Assembly: GCA_013289955.1 (NCBI GenBank)
Contig: JABCYZ010000021.1
Location: 1 to 64,000 of the forward strand
Reading direction: 5' to 3'
DNA length: 64,000 bases
Source: Acidobacteriota bacterium
GTDB lineage: Bacteria; Acidobacteriota; Terriglobia; Acidiferrales; UBA7541
Part shown: one piece after another, positions 26,538 to 35,690 of the stretch
Layout of the letters: every line of letters begins with the position of its first letter
Numbering within the stretch: the stretch's first letter is position 1
Program-made: the position numbers and the translations under genes
The notes under the pieces: generated by a model
The model's database searches: none
What the model was told of the DNA's origin: nothing
What the model saw: only the letters and a program-made list of their open reading frames with translations

Positions 26538-27647
26538 ATGACCAGATCCGCCACACTCGAAGCCACAAAACGCTACGCCAACCGCTTCGCGGGGCGCGCC
26601 GCTGACGGCCACTTCCGCGAAGCGCAGGGCCTGGTGATGTCCTCCCTCGGCCTCGGCACCTACCTCGGCCAGCCCGATCCGAAAGTAGACGCGAGCTACA
26701 CCGCGGCCTTCGTCGCCGCCGCTGAAAATGGAATCAACCTGGTCGACGCCGCTATCAACTACCGCTTCCAGCGCAGCGAGCGCAGCATCGGCACAGCCAT
26801 CAAGCAACTCGCCACAAAGGGTTTTTCCCGCGAAGAGCTGGTCGTGTGCACCAAAGGCGGCTACTTGACTCCGGACGGCTCCATGCCCGCCGAACCCACC
26901 GAATATTTCCTTCACGAATACATCCAGCCAGGGATCTTCACCCCGAAAGACCTGGTCGCCGGCAGCCACTGCATGACCCCGCGCTTCCTCGAAGATCAGC
27001 TCGCTCGCAGTCTCGGCAATCTCCAGCTTGAGTGCATCGACGTCTATTACCTGCACAATCCCGAGACGCAGCTCACCGAGGTTTCCCGCCCCGATTTTCT
27101 CGAACGCGTGCGCGACGCGTTCATCTATCTCGAGTCCGCCGCCGACACCGGCAAGATCCAGTTCTACGGCATGGCCACCTGGAACGGCTTCCGCCAGGAG
27201 GCAAAAGTGCGCGACGCCATGCAGCTTGCCGAATTCGCGCAAATCGCCACGGACATCGCCGGCGAAAAACACCGCTTCCGTTTCGTCCAGATCCCTTTCA
27301 ATCTGGGAATGACCGAAGCGCTCACGCTCGGCAATCAATCCATCGGCGGGCGCGACCGCACGGTCATGGAAGCCGCCAGCGAGCTGGGAATCACTCTGGT
27401 CGCAAGCGCGTCGCTGTTGCAGGGCCAGGTCGCGCGCAATTTGCCGTCGTTCGTAGCGCAGGCCCTCGGCCTTGAAAGCGACGCCGAGCGCGCTCTGCAA
27501 TTCGTAAGGTCGTCGCCGGGAATCACCACGGCGCTGGTAGGCATGTCGCGCGTAGAACACGTCCACGCGAACGCGAGGCTGGTAGGTGTAGCGCCCGCCA
27601 CGGTCGATCAGTTCACGCAACTCTTCAGCCGCGGCGAAGGCGCCTGA
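26538..27647 (+). CDS. aldo/keto reductase family protein
   Basis: This is a 369-aa TIM-barrel oxidoreductase. It has LGLGTYLG at the start, NLVDAAINYRFQRSERSIG (catalytic Asp/Tyr region), VVCTKGG (the Lys), CIDVYYLHNPE (the His region) and GITTALVGMSRVEHV near the end. It reduces carbonyls with NADPH. It is longer than usual because of an insertion (about residues 110-140, EPTEYFLHEYIQPGIFTPKDLV). Start ATG 26538 has AAGGA upstream. Confidence 0.9.
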   Translation: MTRSATLEATKRYANRFAGRAADGHFREAQGLVMSSLGLGTYLGQPDPKVDASYTAAFVAAAENGINLVDAAINYRFQRSERSIGTAIKQLATKGFSREELVVCTKGGYLTPDGSMPAEPTEYFLHEYIQPGIFTPKDLVAGSHCMTPRFLEDQLARSLGNLQLECIDVYYLHNPETQLTEVSRPDFLERVRDAFIYLESAADTGKIQFYGMATWNGFRQEAKVRDAMQLAEFAQIATDIAGEKHRFRFVQIPFNLGMTEALTLGNQSIGGRDRTVMEAASELGITLVASASLLQGQVARNLPSFVAQALGLESDAERALQFVRSSPGITTALVGMSRVEHVHANARLVGVAPATVDQFTQLFSRGEGA

Positions 27648-27664
27648 GGCAGCTGCGATGATCT

Positions 27665-27759
27665 GTCATTCCGGGCGGAGGTGGCCGACGTTTTTTCTTT
27701 CACCTTTGCCCCCCGGAACGTGCCGGCGGAGCAGCGAGAAATCTCTCCGGAATCTCCAT
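27665..27759. repeat. diverged extragenic element
   Basis: The 118-nt gap between convergent genes begins with GTCATTCCGGGCGG and later holds CAGCGAGAAATCTC. This resembles an expanded, decayed copy of the GTCATTCCGAGCG-type element at 18794. Only the ends match. Confidence 0.3.
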
Positions 27760-27766
27760 TTTGCTT

Positions 27767-28417
27767 TCACGAGACCGAAATCCTTCCGCTCATCCACTTC
27801 GTGATCGCTCGGTCCACTTGATCAAGTTTGCCGGTAAAAAAATGATCGGCGTCTTCTACAACGACGACCTTGTTCTCTCCCGGAAGAGCGGCAACGATGC
27901 CTCTCAATTTCTCGGCACGACCAAACTGGTCGTTTCCCCCCTGGACAAAGAGCTTCGGTTTTTCGCACCGCTCCAGATAGGAAAAGTCCGTATTGTTCAC
28001 CGGCGCTCCGAGACCGATCAGCGAGGTGACGCGCGCGTCCTCGCACCCAACGCCGAGACCAACCCAGCATCCGAAGCTGAACCCGGCAACAAGAAGCGGA
28101 ATGTTCGGAAATTCGATGGCAAGAAAATCGAGCGCGGCACGGACGTCGCCGCGTTCCCCTTCGCCGCGATCGTGCTTCCCTTCGCTCATTCCGGCGCCGC
28201 GAAAATTGAAACGCAAGACCGGAAGCCCCAGCGCGTCCAGCGATTTCGCCGCCTGATAAACCACTTTGTTGTGCATCGTTCCGCCAAATAGCGGATGCGG
28301 GTGGCAGACCAGCGCCGCTACCGGCGGCGGCCCTGCGCTCGGGCTCCAGAGAATGGCTTCTAGTCGCCCTGCGGGGCCGGCAAGAAAGAGTTTGCGGGAC
28401 TCGTGCGGTGTGCTCAT
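27767..28417 (-). CDS. alpha/beta hydrolase
   Basis: This 216-aa serine hydrolase belongs to the group with PHPLFGGTMHNKVV near the N-terminus, followed by LRFNFRGAGMSEG. The nucleophile elbow is AGFSFGCWVG, with an acid in FVQGGNDQFG and a late HHF-type His in EDADHFFTGKL. There is no signal peptide, so it is probably cytoplasmic. The substrate is unknown. ATG 28417 is preferred to the upstream in-frame start because family homology begins there. Confidence 0.9.
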   Translation of the reverse strand: MSTPHESRKLFLAGPAGRLEAILWSPSAGPPPVAALVCHPHPLFGGTMHNKVVYQAAKSLDALGLPVLRFNFRGAGMSEGKHDRGEGERGDVRAALDFLAIEFPNIPLLVAGFSFGCWVGLGVGCEDARVTSLIGLGAPVNNTDFSYLERCEKPKLFVQGGNDQFGRAEKLRGIVAALPGENKVVVVEDADHFFTGKLDQVDRAITKWMSGRISVS

Positions 28418-28747
28418 GGTGCGCGCCAAAAGAAAAGCGAGTGTACCGCAACACACGCAAAACGCCGAATCTCTCAGCGCGCACGGGCGTCTTTTTCTGG
28501 AAGCGGAGAGCGTCTCATTAATCGATTAAGTGATAGCACAATCCAAGTGGAGTCCCTGGCGGCGGAGCATCTTTTCGTTTCGGGACACCTGAGCGGGTAA
28601 CAGTACTACTCAAAGGACGAGCGACGTCAAAGTACTCGGCCTCGGCCCAGAACCTCGTACTAGGACATAATTTCCTGACTTTCGCGTTGCAGTTTGCTGG
28701 TGCCGATGTTAGCTTTCCCTGAAATTCCAGCCCTAGTGGGAGGAGCA
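28418..28747. other. divergent intergenic region with palindrome
   Basis: These 330 nt separate the hydrolase gene from the PilZ gene. They contain a perfect 12-bp palindrome, TTAATCGATTAA (28518-28529), and a pair of inverted AGTAC/GTACT motifs (about 28628-28662). No RNA gene is evident. The palindrome is a candidate operator. Confidence 0.4.
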
Positions 28748-29083
28748 ATGAGCGACGGAGCAGACCGCCGCGAAGCCCGGCGTTTCAACATGACGCTGCC
28801 CCTGCGTGTGCTTCCGCACGAGCCACATGGGGCCGAACTCACGGCGCAAACTCGCGATGTCAGCTACCGCGGGCTCTATTTTCTTGCGGAAACCAAATTC
28901 TCCATTGGAAGCGAGATCGAGTTCGTCATCACTCTGCCCGAGCAAGTGACGCAATCGAACGACGTCAATATCCGCTGCCTCGGCCAGATCGTGCGCGTCG
29001 AGCCTACCTCCAATGGCCGGATGGGCATCGCCGCGAAGATCGAACGCTACGAATTCATGCCCGCCGCGGCAACGGCTGCCTGA
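28748..29083 (+). CDS. PilZ domain protein
   Basis: This 111-aa stand-alone PilZ domain carries the two c-di-GMP-binding signatures: RREARR (the RxxxR motif) near residue 7 and DVSYRGLYF (the D/NxSxxG motif) near residue 40. It should sense cyclic di-GMP and bind a motility, secretion or polysaccharide target. ATG 28748 is chosen because GGGAGGAGC lies directly upstream. Confidence 0.9.
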   Translation: MSDGADRREARRFNMTLPLRVLPHEPHGAELTAQTRDVSYRGLYFLAETKFSIGSEIEFVITLPEQVTQSNDVNIRCLGQIVRVEPTSNGRMGIAAKIERYEFMPAAATAA

Positions 29084-29206
29084 GGCCTTTCCACTTTTCA
29101 ATTCTCCGGGAAATATCGCTCGACTCAACTCTTCGCGGGTACAATGAATCGGGCCGGCCAGTCCGCGTCTCGAGACGCGCAGGCCCGTTTCGAGGTGGGG
29201 GAACTC

Positions 29207-29434
29207 ATGTATCACTACGACGCGAGCATTGCGCTCGAAGAATTGAAGGAAGACGCGCTTCTGCCGCATCCGGTCAGACTGCGCGACATGATTCTGCGCA
29301 CGGAGCTTGGCCCGGAAGAGGCGAAAGTGCTGAACCATGAATTTCAGGATTATTTGACGCGTTTCGGCGAGCTGCAGAGTGTGGCGCGGGGAGTTCTCGA
29401 GAAAATTGCCGCCGGGCGCCGCAAGGCTTCGTGA
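29207..29434 (+). CDS. hypothetical protein
   Basis: This small acidic, helical protein (75 aa from ATG 29207, MYHYDAS) has no motif I recognise. GAGGTGGGGG lies upstream of this ATG. An in-frame ATG at 29144 would overlap a possible -10 box (TACAAT, 29140-29145), which argues against it. It is followed 31 nt later by the glycosyltransferase gene and may be its operon partner. Confidence 0.6.
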   Translation: MYHYDASIALEELKEDALLPHPVRLRDMILRTELGPEEAKVLNHEFQDYLTRFGELQSVARGVLEKIAAGRRKAS

Positions 29435-29465
29435 TGCTCTCTGACAAAGCCGGAGCGCAGCGCGG

Positions 29466-30605
29466 ATGAAAACGAAACCGCGCGTCCTGCTCTTGTCCGC
29501 TTCCTCCGGCGCGGGACATGTGCGCGCCGCGCAAGCTCTCGAAAAGGCATTTGCGGCTCGCGGCGATTGCACCGTCGAGCACATTGACACCATCCAGTAC
29601 GTCAGCAAGCTTTTCCAGCGCGTTTACGACAAGGCTTACATCTCCATGGTAAGGCGTGCGCCAGAATTGATGGGCGTCCTTTACGACCGCACCGACCAGC
29701 CCTGGCATCATCCGCGGCGGCGGCTGGCCATGGATCGGCTGAACACGGCGCCGATGATTCGCCTGTTGAAGCGCGTGCAGCCGGATTTGTGCGTGGCCAC
29801 GCATTTCCTGGCAGCGGAAATCGTTGCGTGGCTGATCGCCAAGCGAAAATTGCGCGCGCATAACGCCATCGTCGTCACCGACTACGACGTGCACGCCATG
29901 TGGCTTTGCCGCACCGTTGACCGCTACTACGTGGCCATCCAAGAAGCGGCGGAGTACCTGGCGCGCATCGGCGTGCCGCGCGAAAAGCTGCGCGTCACCG
30001 GAATTCCGGTCGATCCCCTGTTTGCCAGACCACTCGATCGCGCGGAAGCGCGGCGCACACTCGAGCTCGACCCGTCCCAGCCGGTGATCTTGATTTCAGC
30101 CGGCGGTTACGGCATCGGCCCGGTCGAACTGCTTGTGAAGGATTTGCTGGCTCTCGACCATCCCTGGCAGATTGTGGCCATTGCGGGCAAAGCGGCGAAA
30201 GTTCAGAAACGTCTCGACGAAATCTCCCGGGATGCGGGCAGGCTTTCTAGCGGCGCGCCCCGGCTCGTCCCCGTGGGTTTCACGACCGAGATGGACAAAT
30301 ATATGGCCGCGGCCGATCTTCTGGTAGGCAAGGCCGGCGGCCTCACCACCTCGGAAGCGCTGGCGCGAGCTCTGCCGATGGCTCTCATCGAACCGATTCC
30401 TGGCCAGGAAGAGCGCAACGCCGATCACCTGCTCGAGGCTGGCGCCGCGATTCGCTGCAACAATCTGCCGGCGGCGGCCTGGAAAATCGCGCAATTGCTG
30501 GACAATCCAGCGCGCCTCGGGAGAATGCGCGATGCGGCACGCGGCATGGGCAAGCCCGATGCGGCTCGCGCTATCGCCGAAGATGCTCTCCGGCTGCTAG
30601 ACTGA
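29466..30605 (+). CDS. MGDG-synthase-like glycosyltransferase (GT28)
   Basis: The N-terminal domain begins VLLLSASSGAGHVRAAQALEKAF and continues with YDRTD and DYDVHAMW, the pattern of MGDG synthase/UgtP diacylglycerol glucosyltransferases. The C-terminal Rossmann domain holds ILISAGGYGIGP, MAAADLLVGKAGGLTTSEALA and PGQEERNADHL, which bind the UDP-sugar. It likely makes glycolipids at the inner membrane; glucose versus galactose cannot be told from sequence. There is no transmembrane segment. Confidence 0.9.
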   Translation: MKTKPRVLLLSASSGAGHVRAAQALEKAFAARGDCTVEHIDTIQYVSKLFQRVYDKAYISMVRRAPELMGVLYDRTDQPWHHPRRRLAMDRLNTAPMIRLLKRVQPDLCVATHFLAAEIVAWLIAKRKLRAHNAIVVTDYDVHAMWLCRTVDRYYVAIQEAAEYLARIGVPREKLRVTGIPVDPLFARPLDRAEARRTLELDPSQPVILISAGGYGIGPVELLVKDLLALDHPWQIVAIAGKAAKVQKRLDEISRDAGRLSSGAPRLVPVGFTTEMDKYMAAADLLVGKAGGLTTSEALARALPMALIEPIPGQEERNADHLLEAGAAIRCNNLPAAAWKIAQLLDNPARLGRMRDAARGMGKPDAARAIAEDALRLLD

Positions 30606-30672
30606 CCTTGTCGTTTTGAAGCAACTTACACACTGACTTCCGGTTCTTAAGAGTTGCTGAACGCGGGTCCCC

Positions 30673-31359
30673 ATGCGACGCAACACTCTGATGATCGATG
30701 CCGACGACACGTTGTGGGAGAACAACGTGTTTTTCGAGAAACTCATCGAGGACTTCATCACCCTCGTCGAGCCGTGCGGGTACACGCGCGCCTACATCCG
30801 CCACATCCTGAATGAAACGGAGCGGAAAAACATCCGCCAGTATGGATACGGAGTGCGAAGTTTCGGCCGGTCGCTCGAGGAAACCTACCTGAAACTCGCG
30901 GACCAGATGGTTCGCCGCGAAACCCTCGCGCAAATTCATAGCCGCGTCATGGAACTGGAACGCACGCCCCCGAAAATTCTCGATGGCGTTCCGGAAACGC
31001 TCGCCTATCTGACCGAGCGGCACCGGCTGATTTTGTTCACGAAGGGAGAGCCAGCCGAGCAAGCCGCCAAGGTCGAGCGTTCCGGATTACAGGGATTTTT
31101 CGAGTTCATCGAAATCGTCAGCGAAAAAGATCCGGAAACGTACGGTCAACTGGTGCGCAAACATAAAATCGTGAAATCGCAAGGCTGGATGATCGGCAAC
31201 AGCCCGCGCAGCGACATCAACCCGGCCCTGAAAATCGGATTGAACGCCGTTTACATTCCGCACCAGCACACTTGGCAGCTCGAGCACGAGCCGGTCATGG
31301 CCGGCGCCGGAAAACTGGTCATTGTGCCGGCATTCCGCGAATTGCGCAGCCACTTTTAG
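30673..31359 (+). CDS. HAD superfamily hydrolase
   Basis: Motif I is IDADDTLW (nucleophile Asp), motif II ILFTKG and motif IV-type residues GNSPRSDINPAL. The cap region lies between, and the length of 228 aa is normal. This subgroup acts as a small-molecule phosphatase. It follows the glycosyltransferase by 67 nt and could be cotranscribed, but no substrate can be inferred safely. Confidence 0.88.
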   Translation: MRRNTLMIDADDTLWENNVFFEKLIEDFITLVEPCGYTRAYIRHILNETERKNIRQYGYGVRSFGRSLEETYLKLADQMVRRETLAQIHSRVMELERTPPKILDGVPETLAYLTERHRLILFTKGEPAEQAAKVERSGLQGFFEFIEIVSEKDPETYGQLVRKHKIVKSQGWMIGNSPRSDINPALKIGLNAVYIPHQHTWQLEHEPVMAGAGKLVIVPAFRELRSHF

Positions 31360-31527
31360 TTTGAACTCCGGGGCCTCGGCCCATATAGATCCGCTCTTGT
31401 CACCGCGAAAAGCGGCCGCGGGGCTGCCGCACTCCGGAATCGCGTGCCGGCGATTCCAATTTGGATGTTGGAGAACTTTGCGCCTTGGGCGAGTCTAATG
31501 CCTTCCGGACGAGCAAAGGAGATTCCC

Positions 31528-32694
31528 GTGGCCACAACCAGCACAGCTCCCCGCACCGATTGGCGGCAGGAGTGGTTCGAGTTTGAAGATGCCACCTATT
31601 TGAATCTCGCGGGGCAGTCGCCCATGCCGAAAGTTTCTCTGCGCGCTCTCCAGGCGGCACAGGAGTGGAAGAAATTCCCGCATCACAAGCCGGACTCCAG
31701 CTTCTTCGAAGTCCCAAACCGGATTCGCGCATCTCTGGCGAAGCTGATCGGCGGGAAGCCCGAAGAGATTGCAATCACCACCGGCGCGACGACGGGTGTG
31801 GCCGCGGTTGCGTACGGACTGCCGTGGAAGCCGGGCGATGAAATCATCACGGCGAAAGGCGAATTTCCGCTGCAGTACACGGTATGGAAGCCGATGGAAG
31901 AACGCGAAGGCGTGAAGCTGAAGATTGTTGCGCCCGGCGAACGGTTTATCACCGCCGACGATTTGCTCAGAGCGATGACGCCGAAGACGCGGCTCGTCTC
32001 GGTGAGCCTGGTGCGTTTCGATGACGGCTCGCTGCTGGAAGCGGCGCGCATTTCCGATGCTTGCCATGCGCAGGGCGCCCTGCTTTTGCTGGATGCCAGC
32101 CAGTGCTGCGGCACGTTGCCGATGGATGTTGAAAAATTGGGAGCGGATTTTGTCGTCTGCGCGGGATACAAGGGACTACTCAGCCCGTTTGGCACGGGGT
32201 TTTTCTGGGCCAGGAGCTCGCGAATCCTAACCATGCGGCCGGGACCTTTCTACTGGATGGCTGTCGCCGGCTCGGACAATTTTGCGTCGCTCAACTTCGA
32301 CAATCCGAAGCCCGCTGCGGCCGCGAAGCGCTGGGACAGTGCAGAGCCTGCCAGCTATTTCAACTTCAATCTTGTGGCGATGGATGTTTCAACGGACTTC
32401 GTCGTGCAGTTGGGACCCGAAACCGTAGCCGAACACAATCGCGCTTTGATCGATCTGATGTACGAGCGACTGCCGAAGGACCGCTGCGTTCCGGCAAGCC
32501 CGCTCGATGCCGCGCGAAGAGGCGCCTTTGGCTGCTTCGCGGCGCGAACGCCGGAAAAAACGGCGGAGCTTTATCAGAAATTGCGCGCGGAAAATGTGAT
32601 TGTGAGCCTGCGCGAAGGAAACATTCGCGTATCGCCGCACCTTTATAATACGGAGCGGGATATCGATCGGCTGATCTCGGTGGTTACCGCATGA
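31528..32694 (+). CDS. class V aminotransferase
   Basis: This is a PLP-dependent fold-type I enzyme of the class V (cysteine desulfurase/kynureninase-like) group. Cofactor-binding features are TGATTGVAAVA, LLLDASQCCGTLPMD and the Schiff-base Lys in CAGYKGLLSPFGTGF. GTG 31528 is chosen because AAAGGAG lies 7 nt upstream; an earlier in-frame start at 31444 adds sequence without family similarity. Its stop overlaps the next gene by ATGA, so the two are translationally coupled. The substrate is unknown. Confidence 0.88.
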   Translation: MATTSTAPRTDWRQEWFEFEDATYLNLAGQSPMPKVSLRALQAAQEWKKFPHHKPDSSFFEVPNRIRASLAKLIGGKPEEIAITTGATTGVAAVAYGLPWKPGDEIITAKGEFPLQYTVWKPMEEREGVKLKIVAPGERFITADDLLRAMTPKTRLVSVSLVRFDDGSLLEAARISDACHAQGALLLLDASQCCGTLPMDVEKLGADFVVCAGYKGLLSPFGTGFFWARSSRILTMRPGPFYWMAVAGSDNFASLNFDNPKPAAAAKRWDSAEPASYFNFNLVAMDVSTDFVVQLGPETVAEHNRALIDLMYERLPKDRCVPASPLDAARRGAFGCFAARTPEKTAELYQKLRAENVIVSLREGNIRVSPHLYNTERDIDRLISVVTA

Positions 32695-33635
32695 CGGAAA
32701 ATAAAAACTGGCCGCGAGTCGCTGTTGTAGGGGCGGGCGCGGTGGGCGGCTACTTCGGCGGAATGCTGGCCCGGGCGGGCGCTCCGGTGATGATGATTGG
32801 GCGCGCGGCGTTTGTCGAAGCGGTAAAGAAGAACGGTTTGTTCCTCGACACGGTGCAATTCCAGGAGAGCGTGCGCGTTGAGGCTTCGACGGAATTGAGC
32901 GATGTGCGCGGCGCGGAGATTGCCCTGTTTTGCGTGAAGACGATCGATAACGCCGCGACGGCCCGCGCGCTCGCACCATTGCTCGCTCCCGGCGCGCTGG
33001 TGGTGAGCATGCAGAACGGCGTGGACAACGCGGAGCAGATTCGCGCGGCCTCAGGGATGGAGGCGCTGTCGGCGGTGGTTTACGTCGCGGCCGCCGTTCC
33101 CGAACCGGGCCGCGTGAAGCATGCCGGGCGCGGCGACCTGGTTGTTGGACCGCGCAATCCAGAGAGCGAACGGTTCGCGGCGCTGTTTGAGCGCGCGGGA
33201 GTCGTCTGCCGCATTTCGGACAATATCCTGGGCGAGCTCTGGACCAAGCTCACCTGGAATTGCGCGCTGAACGCCGTCTCGGCGCTGGGGCGCGCGCAGT
33301 ATGGGCAAATTGCGGCAAGTCCCGACGCGCGGAAGCTGGTCGAAACCGCCGTCTATGAACTGTTGGCGGTTGCAAGAGCAGCGGGCGTGCATCCGCCGGG
33401 ACTTGAGGACCCGCAAGTCGCGCTGGCGGGCTCCTTCAAGATCGCAACGCAACTGGCGCAGGCATACTCCTCCACTGCGCAGGACGTGATGCGCGGGAAG
33501 CGCACAGAGATCGATTCGCTGAACGGCTACATCGCGCGACGCGGCGCGGAGCTTGGCGTGCCGACGCCGGTCCATCATGCGCTGTACACGCTGGTAAAGC
33601 TGCTGGAGGCTGGCGCCGCTTCCGCGGAGGCTTGA
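32691..33635 (+). CDS. panE: 2-dehydropantoate 2-reductase family
   Basis: The Rossmann opening VAVVGAGAVGGYFGGMLARAG, the LFCVKTIDN segment, SMQNGVDN and the late GELWTKLTWNCALNAVSAL with the catalytic Lys match ketopantoate reductase (PanE/ApbA), which makes pantoate with NADPH for CoA synthesis. Length 314 aa is normal. It overlaps the aminotransferase gene by 4 nt. Paralogues of other function exist in the family, so the biosynthetic role is likely but not proven. Confidence 0.88.
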   Translation: MTENKNWPRVAVVGAGAVGGYFGGMLARAGAPVMMIGRAAFVEAVKKNGLFLDTVQFQESVRVEASTELSDVRGAEIALFCVKTIDNAATARALAPLLAPGALVVSMQNGVDNAEQIRAASGMEALSAVVYVAAAVPEPGRVKHAGRGDLVVGPRNPESERFAALFERAGVVCRISDNILGELWTKLTWNCALNAVSALGRAQYGQIAASPDARKLVETAVYELLAVARAAGVHPPGLEDPQVALAGSFKIATQLAQAYSSTAQDVMRGKRTEIDSLNGYIARRGAELGVPTPVHHALYTLVKLLEAGAASAEA

Positions 33636-33740
33636 CCCCCGAAATCCCGCGCGAAGAAAATCTGTCCTCTGCTAAAGTAACTCTCCGCTGATAAATCGGA
33701 AGGCCACGGCGCGAGCTGCGCGGCCTTCTCCGGGGGATTC

Positions 33741-35669
33741 ATGACTGATCGTTCTGTTTTCATTCGCCGCGTGTTTCTGTCCATGCTCGCGCTCGGGTGC
33801 GCGGCCGTGGGCCGCGCACAGACGCCGCTCCCGTCCGACGTGCCACCCAAATATGAGGCGCCAAAGTCGAACGACGACTACGTCAAGCGCACGGAAATGA
33901 TTCCCATGCGCGATGGCGTGAAGCTCTATACGGTGATCGTGATACCGAAAGGAGCGAAGAACGCCCCGATTCTGCTAACGCGCACGCCTTACGACGCGGC
34001 GCATCGCGCGGCGCGCAACTCGTCCGCCAGCATGCTGGCAACGCTTCCGCAGAGCGACGAAGTCTTTGTGGCGGACAGCTACATCCGCGTATTCCAGGAC
34101 GTGCGCGGAAAGTACGGCTCGGAAGGCGACTACGTGATGACGCGGCCGCTGATCGGCCCGCTGAATCAGAGCGGAGTCGATCATTCGACCGACGCCTACG
34201 ATACGATCGACTGGCTGGTGAAGAATATTCCAGAGTCGAACGGCAAAGTGGGAATGATCGGCAGCTCGTATGAAGGGTTCACGGTGGTGATGGCGCTCGT
34301 GAATCCGCATCCGGCGCTGAAAGTGGCCGCGCCCGAAAGCCCGATGGTGGACGGCTGGATGGGCGACGACTGGTTCCACTACGGCGCTTTCCGCCAGCCG
34401 AACCTCGACTACTTCACAGGGCAAACGGCGGCGCGCGGCGGCGGTGCGCCGATGGTGCGCGCAGGCTACGACGAATATGAAAACTTTCTGCGCGGCGGTT
34501 CGGCGGGCGATATGGCAAAAGCAGCCGGGCTCGATCAGCTGCCCTTCTGGCGCAGGCTTTCAGAACATCCCGCTTACGACGAGTTCTGGTCCGAGCAAGC
34601 CCTCGACAAAACGATGGCGGCAGAACCGCTGAAAGTGCCGACGATGTGGATTCAAGGTTTGTGGGATCAGGAAGACATGTGGGGCGCAATTCATTCTTAC
34701 CTGGCGATTGAACCGCACGACACGAACAACAACATGAATTATCTGGTGATGGGCCCCTGGAGGCACAGCGGCGTCAATTACGACGGGACGACGCTTGGCC
34801 CGATGAAATGGAACGGCGACACCGCTCTCGAATTCCGGCGCGACGTGCTGAAGCCGTTCTTCGATCAGTATTTGAAGGACGGAGCGCCCAAGGCGGATAC
34901 GCCGCCGGTCTTCATCTATAACACCGGGGAAAATCATTGGGACCGTTTCAAGTCCTGGCCGCTGGCTTGCGAATCGGGATGTCGAACGCCATCGAAACCG
35001 CTGTATCTGACTGCAGGATTCGGGCTCTCCTTTACCGCCCCCAGCGGAGATGCGAAATCCGCGGCGGCTTACGACGAATACGTCTCCGATCCGGCGAAGC
35101 CGGTGCCGTATCTTCCGCGTCCAGTGCGCGGGACGGCGTGGGGAACGTGGCTGCTTCAGGATCAGCGATTCGTTGAAGACCGGCCCGATGTGCTTGTGTA
35201 TACGACGCCGGTCCTGACCGAGCCTTTGCGTCTGAGCGGGGCTCCCGCCGTTCACCTCGTCGCTTCGACAAGCGGCACGGACAGCGACTGGGTTGTGAAA
35301 TTGATCGACCTGTATCCCGACGAAGTGCCCAGCTATCCGGAAATGGGCGGCTACGAGCTGTCCATTTCGATGGATATTTTCCGCGGCCGCTACCGCGAAA
35401 GCTTTTCGAGTCCGAAGCCAATCGCTTCCAACGCTCCTCTCGCCTATAAATACGTCCTGCCCAATGTGAATCACGTCTTTCTGCCTGGACACCGCATCAT
35501 GGTGCAGGTGCAATCGAGCTGGTTTCCCCTTTACGACCGCAACCCGCAGAGCTATGTGCCGAATATTTTCTTTGCAAAACCGCAGGATTATGTGAAGACG
35601 ACGCAGCGCGTCTATCACGCGACGGGAGAAGCCAGCTTCATCGACTTGCCGGTGGTGCCAGTAAAATAG
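33741..35669 (+). CDS. exported CocE/NonD family hydrolase
   Basis: The N-terminus is a signal peptide (about residues 1-28, ending GRAQ). It is followed by an X-Pro dipeptidyl-peptidase/cocaine-esterase type alpha/beta hydrolase: MRDGVKLYTVIVIPKG, the nucleophile elbow GSSYEGF and a C-terminal jelly-roll typical of CocE. Length 642 aa is normal. It likely cleaves acylated peptides or esters in the periplasm. ATG 33741 has GGGGGA upstream. It ends 21 nt from the convergent TonB gene. Confidence 0.93.
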   Translation: MTDRSVFIRRVFLSMLALGCAAVGRAQTPLPSDVPPKYEAPKSNDDYVKRTEMIPMRDGVKLYTVIVIPKGAKNAPILLTRTPYDAAHRAARNSSASMLATLPQSDEVFVADSYIRVFQDVRGKYGSEGDYVMTRPLIGPLNQSGVDHSTDAYDTIDWLVKNIPESNGKVGMIGSSYEGFTVVMALVNPHPALKVAAPESPMVDGWMGDDWFHYGAFRQPNLDYFTGQTAARGGGAPMVRAGYDEYENFLRGGSAGDMAKAAGLDQLPFWRRLSEHPAYDEFWSEQALDKTMAAEPLKVPTMWIQGLWDQEDMWGAIHSYLAIEPHDTNNNMNYLVMGPWRHSGVNYDGTTLGPMKWNGDTALEFRRDVLKPFFDQYLKDGAPKADTPPVFIYNTGENHWDRFKSWPLACESGCRTPSKPLYLTAGFGLSFTAPSGDAKSAAAYDEYVSDPAKPVPYLPRPVRGTAWGTWLLQDQRFVEDRPDVLVYTTPVLTEPLRLSGAPAVHLVASTSGTDSDWVVKLIDLYPDEVPSYPEMGGYELSISMDIFRGRYRESFSSPKPIASNAPLAYKYVLPNVNHVFLPGHRIMVQVQSSWFPLYDRNPQSYVPNIFFAKPQDYVKTTQRVYHATGEASFIDLPVVPVK

Positions 35670-35690
35670 CTAAAAATCTGGACGCAAAAG

